From the NCBI GenBank assembly GCA_021733645.1, contig JAHREJ010000007.1:52692-116691 (forward strand): DNA of 64,000 nucleotides, read 5' to 3'. Made by a program: the position numbers and the translations under genes. The notes beneath the pieces are model-generated. The model was not told the origin of the DNA, made no database searches, and saw nothing but the letters and a program-made list of their open reading frames with translations. This stretch comes from Bacillus subtilis subsp. subtilis. GTDB taxonomy: Bacteria > Pseudomonadota > Gammaproteobacteria > Xanthomonadales > Xanthomonadaceae. Shown here piece after piece: positions 18,476 to 27,791 of the stretch; the stretch's first letter is position 1, and each line of letters starts with the position of its first letter.

Positions 18476-19354
18476 ATGACCCCTCGCATCGGACGCATTG
18501 CTTCACGGATCGGCGGCATCGCCCTGGCCCTGGTTCTGGCCGCCTGCCGCAGCGCGCCCTCGCCCACCCCCGCCAGCCTGGTGCAGTCGCTGCAGGTGAA
18601 GGCCTCGGACGGCCGCTTCGACAGTGCCTGGGACGCGGCCAAGACCTACGAAACCTTCAACGACCCGCGCGCCGTGGCCTGGTACGAGCGTGCCGCCGCC
18701 GTGACCCCGTGGACCTTCCAGAACACCCGTGCCGAAGAAGCGCTGGGCCGGATCTGGACCACCGGCGAGCTGCTGCACGGCACCGGCCCGAACATCGTTC
18801 AAGGGACTGCGCTGCGCGCTTCCCCACGCCGGGCCGAACGCTGGTACCGCGCGGCAGCCGAGCACGGCAACCCGATGGCCATGTTGATGCTGGCCCGGTT
18901 CCACCGCGAGCGCGGGCAAGCGGCCAGCGCGTTGCGCTGGGACCTGCGCGCGACGATCTACAACCACATGTCCTCCGAATCGTCGCGGCTGCCGCTGGCC
19001 ATCGCACCGCAGGACGGCGCACTGCACCCGCAGGTGGTCGACATCCAGCGGCGCGCGCGGCGCGGCGATGCCGACGCCCAGGTGGACCTCGGCACGCTGT
19101 ATGAAACCGGCATGGGCGGTCTGCCCCGTGATGGCCACCAGGCCCTGCGCTGGTATCGGCAGGCGGGCGACCAGGGCAATGTCTACGGGCAGTACTTCAG
19201 CGGACTGCTGCTCGGCCGCGGCCGCGCAGGCGTGACCCGCGACCTGGACGCCGCCACCGGGTGGTTCGCCAAGGCCGAGGCGCAGCAGTTCTACCTGGCC
19301 GGTGAAGCGTACTGGCGCGAACGGATCAAGCCGCCGTTCTGGACCTTCGATTGA
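18476..19354 (+). CDS. Sel1/TPR-repeat lipoprotein
   Basis: 292 residues with a signal peptide ending in the lipobox VLAAC, hence probably outer-membrane anchored. The mature part consists of Sel1-like helical pairs: AERWYRAAAEHGNPMAMLMLA, then GDADAQVDLGTLYETGMGGL and ALRWYRQAGDQGNVYGQYFSG. These repeats bind other proteins; no enzymatic residues are seen. The ATG at 18476 gives the signal peptide; the frame is open upstream to 18215, but that part lies over the asnB leader. Function unknown. Confidence 0.85.
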   Translation: MTPRIGRIASRIGGIALALVLAACRSAPSPTPASLVQSLQVKASDGRFDSAWDAAKTYETFNDPRAVAWYERAAAVTPWTFQNTRAEEALGRIWTTGELLHGTGPNIVQGTALRASPRRAERWYRAAAEHGNPMAMLMLARFHRERGQAASALRWDLRATIYNHMSSESSRLPLAIAPQDGALHPQVVDIQRRARRGDADAQVDLGTLYETGMGGLPRDGHQALRWYRQAGDQGNVYGQYFSGLLLGRGRAGVTRDLDAATGWFAKAEAQQFYLAGEAYWRERIKPPFWTFD

Positions 19355-19363
19355 CGCTGCCCG

Positions 19364-19430
19364 GTAACGCCGGCCGTTGGTGGGCTGTGCGTGCCCGCAT
19401 CAACGGCAGCCGACCAACGGCCGGCTCTAC
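19364..19430. repeat. Inverted pair of GTAG-type REPs
   Basis: GTAACGCCGGCCGTTGGTGG (19364) and an opposing unit ending AACGGCCGGCTCTAC (19430) face each other. Transcribed through, they would fold into a long hairpin between the lipoprotein and pentapeptide genes. Confidence 0.7.
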
Positions 19431-19482
19431 CTTCGATCGCGCAATACTCCCACCCACGCCACACATCACCCAGAATAGCCGC

Positions 19483-20166
19483 ATGACGACCGCCATTTTT
19501 CGCGACGAAACCATCTCCCGCGCGCGCATGCAGACGATCATCGCCGCGTACCCGCGCGCGGCCGTCTTCGAGAGCTGCATCTTCGACCACGGCGATTATT
19601 CGCGCCTGGACATGGACGGCTTCCAGTTCAACCAGTGCTCGCTGGCCGGCTCGAACTGGCTGGCCGGGTCGCTGGAAGAAAGCCAGTGGATCAAATGCCG
19701 CGGCGGCCAGTGCGATTTCAGCTCTGCGCTGCTGAGCGATGCGCGCTTTTCGCATTGCGACCTCAACAACAGTCACTGGCGCCGCGCCACGCTGTCTTCG
19801 GTGCAGTTCCAGGACTGCAAACTCACCGGCGCGCACCTGCAGGAAGTGACCGGCTGGGCACTGGAATTCCGCGATTGCCTGCTGGTCAGTGCCGACCTGC
19901 GCGGGCTGTCGTTCCGCAAGGCGGCGCTGCACGGCATGGACTTTTCCGATGCGGAGTTGTCCGGCTGCGATTTCCGCGATGCGGTATTCACCGGTGGCAG
20001 CCTGCGCAACGCACAGACCCGGCTCACCCGGTTCGAGGGCGCCGACCTGCGCGGCACCGACATCAGCGGGCTCAACGTGATGGACGCCAAGCTGTTCAAG
20101 AAGGCGGTGATTTCCCAGCGCCAGGCGGCCGCTGCGCTGGCCGCGTTCGGCTTGATCGTGGCGTAG
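19483..20166 (+). CDS. Pentapeptide-repeat protein, Qnr-like
   Basis: 227 residues dominated by A(D/N)LXX-type repeats (CDFSSALLSDARFSHCDLNN, ADLRGLSFRKAALHGMDFSD) that fold as a right-handed quadrilateral beta-helix. There is an interruption near the middle and a C-terminal cap ending AAALAAFGLIVA, which resembles the LLMERLGIAVIG end of Qnr proteins. Qnr proteins protect gyrase and topoisomerase IV by mimicking DNA. Whether this one does is inference. It is not the well-known Smqnr as I recall that sequence. The ATG at 19483 was chosen over 19351, which lies in the REP region. Confidence 0.82.
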   Translation: MTTAIFRDETISRARMQTIIAAYPRAAVFESCIFDHGDYSRLDMDGFQFNQCSLAGSNWLAGSLEESQWIKCRGGQCDFSSALLSDARFSHCDLNNSHWRRATLSSVQFQDCKLTGAHLQEVTGWALEFRDCLLVSADLRGLSFRKAALHGMDFSDAELSGCDFRDAVFTGGSLRNAQTRLTRFEGADLRGTDISGLNVMDAKLFKKAVISQRQAAAALAAFGLIVA

Positions 20167-20228
20167 GGGTGACCGGGGACATGGCGTGATGTGATCGCCC
20201 ATGCGCGCGACGTGCAGAGCCGCAACAC

Positions 20229-20254
20229 GTAGAGCCCACCGTTGGTCGGCTCTA
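20229..20254 (+). repeat. GTAG-type REP palindrome
   Basis: GTAGAGCCCACCGTTGGTCG continuing to CTCTAC: a 26 bp near-perfect palindrome just past the dapE stop, between two convergent genes. Confidence 0.72.
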
Positions 20255-20262
20255 CGCGTGCT

Positions 20263-21402
20263 CTACAGCGCAGCACCACCCAGCAGGCGCTCGATCAACC
20301 GCTGGTACAGCGCCGGCAACTGTTCCAGATCGGCCACGCGCACGTTCTCGTCCACCTGGTGGATGCTCGCATTGACCGGCCCCACTTCGATGCACTGTGC
20401 GCCCAGCGGGGCGATGAAGCGCGCATCGGACGTACCGCCGCCGGTGCTTTCTTCCGGCGGCGCACCGGAAAACTCGCCCAGCACCGCGCGGGCCACGCTG
20501 CGCAGCGTGCCTTCGGGGGTGTAGAACGGCTCACCACTGCGATGCCACGTCAGCGTGTACTCCAGCCCATGTGCATCCAGCAGCGCGCCGATCGCCTGCT
20601 CCAGCGCCGGCGCGTTCCAATGCGGGTTGTAGCGCAGGTTGAACTGCACCTGCAGCTCGCCCGGGATCACGTTGTTGGCCCCGGTACCGGCATGGATGTT
20701 GGACACCTGCAGGCTGGTGGGCGGGAAGCTTTCGAAGCCGTCGTCCCAGTGCCGCGACGTCAACGCGACCAATGCCGCCGCGGCCAGGTGGATCGGGTTG
20801 CGCGCCTTGTCCGGGTACGCTACATGGCCCTGCACGCCCTTCACCGTCAGCGTGGCCGACAGGCTGCCACGGCGGCCGACCCGCAGCAGGTCGCCCAGCA
20901 CCGCGGTGGACGACGGCTCACCGGTGATGCACCAGTCAATACCCTGCCCGCGTTCGCGGAAGAGATCGGCCACGCGGCGTACGCCGTCGATGGCATCGCC
21001 TTCCTCGTCGCTGGTGAGCAGCACCGCCAGCGTGCCGGGATGGTCGGGGTGGTCGGCCACGAACTGCTCGGCGGCCACCACGAAGGCGGCCACGCTGCCT
21101 TTCATGTCCGCTGCGCCGCGCCCGTACAGCACGCCATCGCGGATTTCCGGGGCGAACGGATCGCTGCTCCACGCCTGCACCGGTCCGGTCGGCACCACGT
21201 CGGTATGGCCCAGCAGCACCAGCACCGGCGCGCCCTGCCCGTGCGTGGCCCACAGGTTGTCGACCGCGCCCAGGCGCAGGTGTTCGCACTGGAACCCGGC
21301 GCGGCCCAGCCGCTCGGCGAGCATGGCCTGGCAGCCGGCATCGTCGGGCGTCACCGACGCGCGTGCGATCAGGTTGCAGGTGAGTGCCACCACATCGGTC
21401 AC
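20263..21402 (-). CDS. dapE: DapE: succinyl-diaminopimelate desuccinylase
   Basis: A 379-residue di-zinc M20 peptidase-family enzyme of lysine/DAP synthesis that releases succinate to give LL-DAP. Metal and catalytic motifs: [28 protein letters not shown], and a distal SIHQVDENV. The start is GTG at 21402, overlapping the yffB stop (GTGA). It shares the operon with dapD, which acts two steps earlier in the pathway. Confidence 0.96.
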   Translation of the reverse strand: MTDVVALTCNLIARASVTPDDAGCQAMLAERLGRAGFQCEHLRLGAVDNLWATHGQGAPVLVLLGHTDVVPTGPVQAWSSDPFAPEIRDGVLYGRGAADMKGSVAAFVVAAEQFVADHPDHPGTLAVLLTSDEEGDAIDGVRRVADLFRERGQGIDWCITGEPSSTAVLGDLLRVGRRGSLSATLTVKGVQGHVAYPDKARNPIHLAAAALVALTSRHWDDGFESFPPTSLQVSNIHAGTGANNVIPGELQVQFNLRYNPHWNAPALEQAIGALLDAHGLEYTLTWHRSGEPFYTPEGTLRSVARAVLGEFSGAPPEESTGGGTSDARFIAPLGAQCIEVGPVNASIHQVDENVRVADLEQLPALYQRLIERLLGGAAL

Positions 21403-21761
21403 GCGCCGACTCCGAAACGCTGCTTGAAACCGTTGTCAGAGAATCCCTGGGTCATCACGCCGTCGGCGGTGACCACCACCGGGCGTTTGATCAGCTGCGG
21501 ATGCTCGCGCAGCAGCAGCTTCCATTCGGCGTCGGACGCGGCAGCCTTGCGGTTGTCGGGCAGTTGCCGCCAGGTGGTGGAGGACTTGTTGACCAGCGCG
21601 GCGAAACCACCTGCCTGGCCGGCCCAATCCACCAGCGTTTCCGGCGACGGCTTGGCCTCACGGTAATCGACGAAGACGTACGGCACCTGGAAACGATCCA
21701 GCCACTTGCTGGCCTTCCTGCAGGTATCGCAGTTCTTCAGTCCGTAAACGGTCGTGGTCAT
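21399..21761 (-). CDS. yffB: YffB-type ArsC/Spx-like reductase
   Basis: A 120-residue thioredoxin-fold protein with CDTC near the N-terminus and the family segment [12 protein letters not shown]. Such genes often lie directly before dapE, as here and in E. coli, but no lysine-pathway role is established; weak glutathione-dependent reductase activity has been proposed for the family. It starts 8 bp after dapD and overlaps dapE. Confidence 0.88.
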   Translation of the reverse strand: MTTTVYGLKNCDTCRKASKWLDRFQVPYVFVDYREAKPSPETLVDWAGQAGGFAALVNKSSTTWRQLPDNRKAAASDAEWKLLLREHPQLIKRPVVVTADGVMTQGFSDNGFKQRFGVGA

Positions 21762-21769
21762 GGCAGCGC

Positions 21770-22846
21770 TCAGTCGGCCAGGCCGCGCAGCAGGTCATTG
21801 ACGCTGGTCTTGCTGCGGGTCTTGGCGTCGACCTGCTTGACGATCACCGCGCAGTACAGCGAGTGCGACCCATCCTTGGACGGCAGCTGGCCGGACACCA
21901 CCACGCTGTAAGGCGGCACCGAGCCGTAGCTGATCTCGCCGGTGGCGCGGTTGTACACGCGGGTGCTCTGGCCCAGGAACACGCCCATGCCGATCACGCT
22001 GTGGTGGCCCACCACGAAGCCTTCCACCACTTCCGAACGCGCGCCGATGAAGCAATGGTCTTCGATGATGGTCGGGCTGGCCTGCAGCGGTTCGAGCACG
22101 CCGCCGATGCCGGCACCACCGGACAGGTGGCAGTGCTTGCCGATCTGCGCACACGAACCGACCGTGGCCCAGGTGTCCACCATGGTGCCTTCGCCAACGT
22201 AGGCACCGATGTTGGTGAAGCTGGGCATCAGCACCACGTCCTTGCCGAAGTAGCTGCCGCGGCGCGCGATCGCACCCGGCACCACGCGCACGCCGGCGCG
22301 GCGGAACTTGGCTTCATCGAAACCGGCGAAGCGCGATTCCACCTTGTCCCAGAACGGCGCCGGCCGTGCATCCACCACGGCCATGTCGTTGACCCGGAAG
22401 TACAGCAGCACAGCCTTCTTCAGCCACTCGTTGACCTTCCAGCCACCGTGGCCATCGGGCTCGGCAACACGGAACTCACCGGTTTCCAGGCCGTCGATGA
22501 CGCGGCCCACCAACGGCTTGGTCGAGCCTTCCAATTCGTGCAGGGTCAGCGTGGCGCGGCGCTCGAAGGCGCTCTCGATGCCGAACTTCAGCTCTTCCAC
22601 ACCCGGCGTGGCCGGCCTGCGCAGCGACTTGCGGGCGATGGTGGCATCGCGGCTGGCACTGCGCCTGGCGGCGGTTTCGGCCGGGGTGGCAGCAACCTTG
22701 GTCGTCGCAGCCTTCTTCGCGGCAGCCTTCTTGGCAACCGGTGCCTTGGTGGCAACCGCAGGCTTCTTCGGCGTCGCCGCAGCGGCAGCAGTCTTGGTGG
22801 CCGCCGCAGTCTTGGCGGCAGTCTTCTTGGCAGGCTTGGTGGCCAT
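21770..22846 (-). CDS. dapD: DapD: tetrahydrodipicolinate N-succinyltransferase with basic N-terminal tail
   Basis: 358 residues. Residues ~84-358 match the whole of E. coli DapD (274 aa): [54 protein letters not shown], with hexapeptide repeats forming the left-handed beta-helix. The first ~80 residues are a Lys/Ala/Thr/Pro tail resembling histone H1 C-termini. The long start is supported by GGAG 9-10 bp upstream and a TGATG overlap with the glnD stop; there is no internal ATG between tail and enzyme. Role of the tail unknown. Confidence 0.93.
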   Translation of the reverse strand: MATKPAKKTAAKTAAATKTAAAAATPKKPAVATKAPVAKKAAAKKAATTKVAATPAETAARRSASRDATIARKSLRRPATPGVEELKFGIESAFERRATLTLHELEGSTKPLVGRVIDGLETGEFRVAEPDGHGGWKVNEWLKKAVLLYFRVNDMAVVDARPAPFWDKVESRFAGFDEAKFRRAGVRVVPGAIARRGSYFGKDVVLMPSFTNIGAYVGEGTMVDTWATVGSCAQIGKHCHLSGGAGIGGVLEPLQASPTIIEDHCFIGARSEVVEGFVVGHHSVIGMGVFLGQSTRVYNRATGEISYGSVPPYSVVVSGQLPSKDGSHSLYCAVIVKQVDAKTRSKTSVNDLLRGLAD

Positions 22847-25482
22847 CAGTGGGGGTCTCCGGCGTTTCGATCAGGGTCCAGGCAGGCCAGCATTGCGTCG
22901 TGCAACTGCTGCCTGGCGGATTCAGTAAGGGGGTGGTCGTGCTCATCGCTGATCACGAACATGTCTTCGGCGCGCTCGCCGAAGGTGGCAATGCGCGCAT
23001 CATGCACGCGCAGCCGCTGGTTGCGCAGCACGAAGGCGACGTCGGCCAGCAGGCCGGGGCGGTCGGGGGCGATCAGGCTGAACCGGGTGCCGTGGCTGCC
23101 ATCGCTGGCATCGCGGAATTCAATGCGTGGCGCGAAACGGAAATGCCGCAGCTGGCGCGGAATCACCCGGCGCGACGGCCGCAACCGGGTGAGATCACCG
23201 GCCAGCGCCTCGCGCAGCGCCGCTTCCAGGCGCAGCGCGTCGCCGTCGGCGAAGCTGTCGGCCGGAGTCACCTCGAAGGTATCGAAGATGGTGTCGGACG
23301 GGCCGTCCAGCACGCGTGCGCGGTGGATGCCGTAGCCCTTGCGGTCCAGGGTCATCACGATCGCGGCAAACAGGCCGTCACGGTCCGGCGACTGCACGAA
23401 CACTTCCAGCGCGTGGTCGTCGGGGGTGATCCGGCGCACCTTGACCAGGGTCTGCCCCGGCTTCACCGGCACCAGCGCGGCGGCCTGCCAGGCCAGCTGC
23501 TCCGGGCGCAGGCGGATGAAACTCTCGTCGGGCATCACCGCGAACTGGCGGTCGATGGTGGCATCGTCGTAGCCGCGCTCGCGGACCAGCGCGCGCACCG
23601 ATTCGCGGGCCTCGGCAACCCGTTCGGCCGCTGGCATCTGATTTTCAAGGCCCTCGCGCAGCGCGCGGCGGGCGGCGAAATACAGGTCGGCCAGCAACCG
23701 GTCCTTCCAGGCGTTCCACAGCTTGGGGCTGGTGCCGGCGATATCGGCGCAGGTCAGCAGGTACAGGTAGTCCAGGCGGTCGCGGCTGGCCACCAGGGTA
23801 GCGAAGCGATGGATCACCTCCGCATCGGAAATATCCTGCTTCTGCGCGGTCACCGACATGCGCAGGTGCTGCTCCACCAGCCAGGCCACCAGCTCGGTGT
23901 CCGAACTGCTCAGCGCATGCGCCTGGCAGAAGGCGCGCGCGTCCACCGCGCCCAGTTCGGAATGATCGCCGCCGCGGCCCTTGGCGATGTCGTGGAACAG
24001 GCCGGCCAGCAGCAGCAGTTCGGGCTTGCGCAGGCGCGGCCACACTTCGTGGGCGATCGAGAAGCGGTCGTCGGCGCGGCTGCTGGCGAACAGACCGATG
24101 TTCCGCAGCACCATCAGCGTGTGCTGGTCCACGGTATACACATGGAACAGGTCGAACTGCATGCGCCCGGACACCTGCGCGAACGCCGGCACCCACTGGC
24201 CAAGCACGCCCAGCCGCGCCATCCGCGCCAGCGTATCCACCGCGCGCGGGCTGCGCAGCAGCGCCATGAACTGTTCGCGCGCGGCACTGCCGGCATCGGT
24301 GTAGGCCGGCAGCTCCGGCAACGCCTCGGCCAGCGCGCGGGCGGTCAGCGAATGCAGGCCGCGCACGTCCGGGTTGTAGGCCCAGCTGGAAAACAGCGCA
24401 AACACCTGCTCGATGTCGCCCTGCGGCCAGCGCGCGTCGTTGGCGGCCAGGTAGCCACGGCGCAGCGAGAAGCCCACGCTGACCGGTTCGGGCACGGCTT
24501 CGCCGTCGAACTGTTCCTCGAAGCGCTGCAGCAACCGGTCGCTGATCCGGCGCACCACGCTGGCGCTGCGGTAGAAGCCCTGCATCATCTTTTCCACGCC
24601 CAGGCTTTCGGGGTCGTCCTCGAAGCCAAGCCGTGCGGCCAGCGTTTTCTGGTAGTCAAAGCGCAGGCGTTCTTCAGGCCGGTTGGCCACCAGGTGCAGG
24701 CCGAAGCGCAGCCGCGCCAGCGCGCAGCGTTCGCGGTGCAGTGCTGCCGCCTCGTCTGCCCCCAGGTGGCCCAGCCCGACCAGTGCCTCCAGGTCGCGCA
24801 CGCCGAACGCGCGCAGCGCCATCCAGCCCAGCGTATTGAGATCGCGCAGCCCGCCCGGGCCGTCCTTGATGTCCGGCTCCAGGTTGTCGGCGGTGTCGCC
24901 GAACCGTTGGTGGCGGGCCAGCAGTTCCTCGCGCTTGGCCAGGAAGAATTCGCGCGGCGGCCACAGGCCCTCGGTGCTCACCGCGGCCTTCAACGCCAGT
25001 CGTGCGCCCTCATCGGCGAGCAGCGGCCGCGATTCGATCAGGGCGGTCATCACCGTCTGGTCGGCGCTGGCCTGGACGCATTCGGCGGCCGATCGCACGG
25101 CGTGGCTGACCGGCAGCCCGCAATCCCAGAGCAGCGCGAACAGCCGCGCCAGGCTGGCTTCGTGCTCGCGTTGTTGCGCCGGTGGGCCAAACACCAGCAG
25201 GTCGATGTCCGAACGCGGGAACAGTTCACCGCGCCCGTAGCCGCCCACGGCAAACATGGCCAGCCCGCTGCCGGCGGGCAGGCAACGCTGCCAGGCCAGC
25301 CGGATCAGATGGTCGGCCGCGCGCGCGCGCAACGCCAGCAGGCGTTCGATGTTGTCGCCCTGGTCGAAACGCCGGTACAGGCGCGCATCGGTCTGTTGCA
25401 GCGATTGCCGCGCCAGTGCCGCCCAGTCCGGGTCGGCGACGGAGGCTGCCGGCGCGTCCAGCATCGGGCTCGCCGGCAGCAT
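22846..25482 (-). CDS. glnD: GlnD: bifunctional uridylyltransferase / uridylyl-removing enzyme
   Basis: An 878-residue nitrogen sensor that uridylylates PII proteins when glutamine is low and removes UMP when it is high. Domains in order: nucleotidyltransferase ([17 protein letters not shown] near residue 80-100), helical region, HD hydrolase ([18 protein letters not shown]), and two C-terminal ACT domains ([34 protein letters not shown]) that bind glutamine. The ATG at 25482 lies 2 bp after the map stop. Confidence 0.96.
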   Translation of the reverse strand: MLPASPMLDAPAASVADPDWAALARQSLQQTDARLYRRFDQGDNIERLLALRARAADHLIRLAWQRCLPAGSGLAMFAVGGYGRGELFPRSDIDLLVFGPPAQQREHEASLARLFALLWDCGLPVSHAVRSAAECVQASADQTVMTALIESRPLLADEGARLALKAAVSTEGLWPPREFFLAKREELLARHQRFGDTADNLEPDIKDGPGGLRDLNTLGWMALRAFGVRDLEALVGLGHLGADEAAALHRERCALARLRFGLHLVANRPEERLRFDYQKTLAARLGFEDDPESLGVEKMMQGFYRSASVVRRISDRLLQRFEEQFDGEAVPEPVSVGFSLRRGYLAANDARWPQGDIEQVFALFSSWAYNPDVRGLHSLTARALAEALPELPAYTDAGSAAREQFMALLRSPRAVDTLARMARLGVLGQWVPAFAQVSGRMQFDLFHVYTVDQHTLMVLRNIGLFASSRADDRFSIAHEVWPRLRKPELLLLAGLFHDIAKGRGGDHSELGAVDARAFCQAHALSSSDTELVAWLVEQHLRMSVTAQKQDISDAEVIHRFATLVASRDRLDYLYLLTCADIAGTSPKLWNAWKDRLLADLYFAARRALREGLENQMPAAERVAEARESVRALVRERGYDDATIDRQFAVMPDESFIRLRPEQLAWQAAALVPVKPGQTLVKVRRITPDDHALEVFVQSPDRDGLFAAIVMTLDRKGYGIHRARVLDGPSDTIFDTFEVTPADSFADGDALRLEAALREALAGDLTRLRPSRRVIPRQLRHFRFAPRIEFRDASDGSHGTRFSLIAPDRPGLLADVAFVLRNQRLRVHDARIATFGERAEDMFVISDEHDHPLTESARQQLHDAMLACLDPDRNAGDPH

Positions 25483-25484
25483 GT

Positions 25485-26258
25485 TCAGACCTGCGATTCG
25501 CCGGGCGAGAGGGTCAGCACGTCCACGCCGGTCTCGGTGACTGCGATCATGTGCTCCCACTGCGCCGACAACTTGCGGTCCTTGGTCACCACGGTCCAGC
25601 CATCGGGGAGCACCTTGTTGTAACGGGTGCCCTCGTTGATCATCGGCTCAATGGTGAAGGTCATGCCCGGCTGCAGGACCAGGCCCTGGCCCGGGCGGCC
25701 GTAATGCACCACCTGCGGCTCATCGTGGTAGACCTTGCCGATGCCGTGGCCGCAATACTCGCGCACCACGCTGAAACGCTCGCCTTCGGCCAGGCTCTGG
25801 ATGGCATGGCCAATGTCGCCCAGCGTCGCGCCCGGCTTGACCGCACGGATGCCGGCCCACATGGCCTGGTAGGTGGTATCGACCAGGCGCTTGGCCATCG
25901 TTGACGGGGTGCCGGCGTAGTACATGCGGCTGGTGTCGCCGTGCCAGCCATCCTTGATCACGGTGACATCGATGTTGACGATGTCGCCGTCCTTCAGAAC
26001 CTTGGCTTCGCTGGGAATGCCGTGGCAGATCACGTTGTTGACCGACGTGCAGACCGTCTTGGGGAAGCCACGGTAGCCGACGTTGGCCGGCGTGGCCTTC
26101 TGCACGTTGATGATGTGGTCGTGGCAGATGCGGTCCAGCTCTTCGGTCGTCACGCCGGGCTTGACGTAGGGGGTGACGATGTCGAGCACCTCGCTGGCCA
26201 GGCGGCCGGCGATGCGCATCAGTTCGATTTCCTCGGGGGTTTTCAGATTCACGCTCAT
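25485..26258 (-). CDS. map: Methionine aminopeptidase type I
   Basis: A 257-residue enzyme that removes the initiator Met. All five metal ligands are visible: Asp in VNIDVTVI, Asp in GWHGDTS, His in EYCGHGIG, Glu in FTIEPMIN and a C-terminal Glu in SAQWEHMIAVTE. The ATG at 26258 gives MSVNLKTPEEIE, the usual start; an ATG at 26420 lies beyond the Clp site. It is the first gene of the map-glnD-dapD-yffB-dapE operon, in contrast to E. coli where map lies next to rpsB. Confidence 0.97.
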   Translation of the reverse strand: MSVNLKTPEEIELMRIAGRLASEVLDIVTPYVKPGVTTEELDRICHDHIINVQKATPANVGYRGFPKTVCTSVNNVICHGIPSEAKVLKDGDIVNIDVTVIKDGWHGDTSRMYYAGTPSTMAKRLVDTTYQAMWAGIRAVKPGATLGDIGHAIQSLAEGERFSVVREYCGHGIGKVYHDEPQVVHYGRPGQGLVLQPGMTFTIEPMINEGTRYNKVLPDGWTVVTKDRKLSAQWEHMIAVTETGVDVLTLSPGESQV

Positions 26259-26356
26259 GGCGCCCATTATCGCCGATCCGGGGCCAATCTGAACGGGATC
26301 GGGTGGAACGCTGACAGCCGGGGTTGGGGCGCGCGCCAGACAGGTGGATGAATGAA

Positions 26357-26372
26357 TGTGAAACAGATCACA
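26357..26372. promoter_or_regulatory. Perfect CRP/Clp-type binding site
   Basis: TGTGA-AACAGA-TCACA, the full consensus of CRP and of its Xanthomonadaceae homologue Clp. It lies 99 bp before map and about 145 bp before the pilus operon. A TATAAC box at 26443-26448 lies 70 bp downstream toward the pilus genes. Which direction it controls is not decided by position. Confidence 0.75.
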
Positions 26373-26516
26373 AAATGCAAGATTGTGCCGAAAACGACCC
26401 TCGGCCCGACCAAATCTCACGGATTGCCCACAGGGGCGATCCTATAACCGAGGCATGCAACACCCCGACGGCAGCATCGTTTTGTTCAGCCAGGACCACG
26501 TCCAAGGAGCATGCCC

Positions 26517-27041
26517 ATGCGATTCCTCCGTACCTCCCTTCTCAGCCTGGCCTTGGCCAGCCTCGCCGCCCCGGCCCTGGCGGCCGATACCACGACGTTC
26601 AACGTCAAGATCATCATCACCAAGGCGTGCACGATCACCGCTGCCGCCGCCACCGACGTCGACTTCGGCACGGCGCTCTCCACCGCCACCACCCCCTCCA
26701 ATGCCCAGGGCACCATTACCGCCCAGTGCTCGGCGCTGACGCCGTACACGATCGCACTGAACGCCGGCTCCAACGCCGGCACCGCCAACGATGTGACCAC
26801 CCGGCGCATGAAGAACACCAACGCAGCGGTGACCACCAACAATTTCGTGGGCTACCAGCTTTACCAGGACGCCGGCCACGCCAACGTCTGGGGTGCGACC
26901 ACCGGGACCAACACCGTGGCCGGCATCGGCACCGGCCTGGCCGTGCCCTACCCGGTGTACGGGCAGATTGCCAACCCGAGCGTCAACAACGCTGCCACGG
27001 GCAACTACCAGGACACGGTCACCGCCACCATTTCCTACTGA
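26517..27041 (+). CDS. Spore-coat-U domain pilin-like protein
   Basis: 174 residues: signal peptide (LLSLALASLAAPALA) followed by one SCPU domain with the conserved Cys pair (KACTI and TAQCSAL) and an alternating beta pattern ending TVTATISY. In archaic chaperone-usher systems such as Csu, these are the pilus subunits. AAGGAG is 7 bp before the ATG at 26517, but only 1 bp before the ATG at 26511, so 26517 is chosen. First and probably major subunit gene of the operon. Confidence 0.88.
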   Translation: MRFLRTSLLSLALASLAAPALAADTTTFNVKIIITKACTITAAAATDVDFGTALSTATTPSNAQGTITAQCSALTPYTIALNAGSNAGTANDVTTRRMKNTNAAVTTNNFVGYQLYQDAGHANVWGATTGTNTVAGIGTGLAVPYPVYGQIANPSVNNAATGNYQDTVTATISY

Positions 27042-27050
27042 GGCCCGCCC

Positions 27051-27791
27051 ATGCCGATGACCGCACGGGCCCGCCGCTGGCGGCGCCGGGTGCTGGCCTG
27101 CACGTTGATCAGTGTTGCCAGCGCCGTCGCCCATGCCGCCAGCCTCCAGGTTGCCCCGACGTCGCTGCAGTTGAGCGCGCGCCAGAACGCCGATGCCTTG
27201 TGGATCAGCAACAGCGGCACCGCACCGGTGCAGGTGCAGGTGCGGGTGTATCGCTGGAGCCAGAGCGATGGGCAGGACCGGCTGGAACCCACCGACGACC
27301 TGCAGGTCAGCCCGCCGATGCAGTCGCTGGCCGCCGGCCAGCAGCAACTGGTGCGGGTGGTGCGCAGCGATCCACAGCCGCCTGCCGCCCAGCTGGCCTA
27401 CCGGGTGATCGTGGATGAACTGCCCGCCCTGGACCCCCATCGCACCGGCATGCAGTTCGTGCTGCGTTATTCGCTGCCGGTGTTCGTGCAGCCGGGCGAT
27501 ACGGGCACGGCACAGCTGCAGGCGCGGCAGATCCTGCTCGCCGATGGCCGCCCGGCGCTGGAAGTGCGCAACTCCGGTCGCGCCTATGCGCAGTTGGCCG
27601 ACCTGGCCATCGGCAGCGCCGAGCGCCCGCAGACGGTACACCCCGGATTGCTGGGCTACGTGCTGGGCGGCCAGACCATGCACTGGCCGCTGGACGTGCC
27701 ACCGGCCCGCCTGACGGGCGCTACCTTCATGGCCAGGATCAATGGCGAGTCGGCCCAGACGCCACTGCCCGTTGCGCCACCGGCTCGCTGA
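27051..27791 (+). CDS. Periplasmic pilus chaperone 1 (PapD/FimC-like)
   Basis: 246 residues with a signal peptide and the two Ig-like domains of pilus chaperones. Features: LQVAPTSLQLSARQNADALWISN at the start of domain 1, the edge-strand region LVRVVRSDPQ, and the usual hydrophobic G1 strand MQFVLRYSLPVFV. It caps subunits in the periplasm and delivers them to the usher. It begins 9 bp after the pilin stop and overlaps the longest usher frame by 50 bp. Confidence 0.9.
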   Translation: MPMTARARRWRRRVLACTLISVASAVAHAASLQVAPTSLQLSARQNADALWISNSGTAPVQVQVRVYRWSQSDGQDRLEPTDDLQVSPPMQSLAAGQQQLVRVVRSDPQPPAAQLAYRVIVDELPALDPHRTGMQFVLRYSLPVFVQPGDTGTAQLQARQILLADGRPALEVRNSGRAYAQLADLAIGSAERPQTVHPGLLGYVLGGQTMHWPLDVPPARLTGATFMARINGESAQTPLPVAPPAR

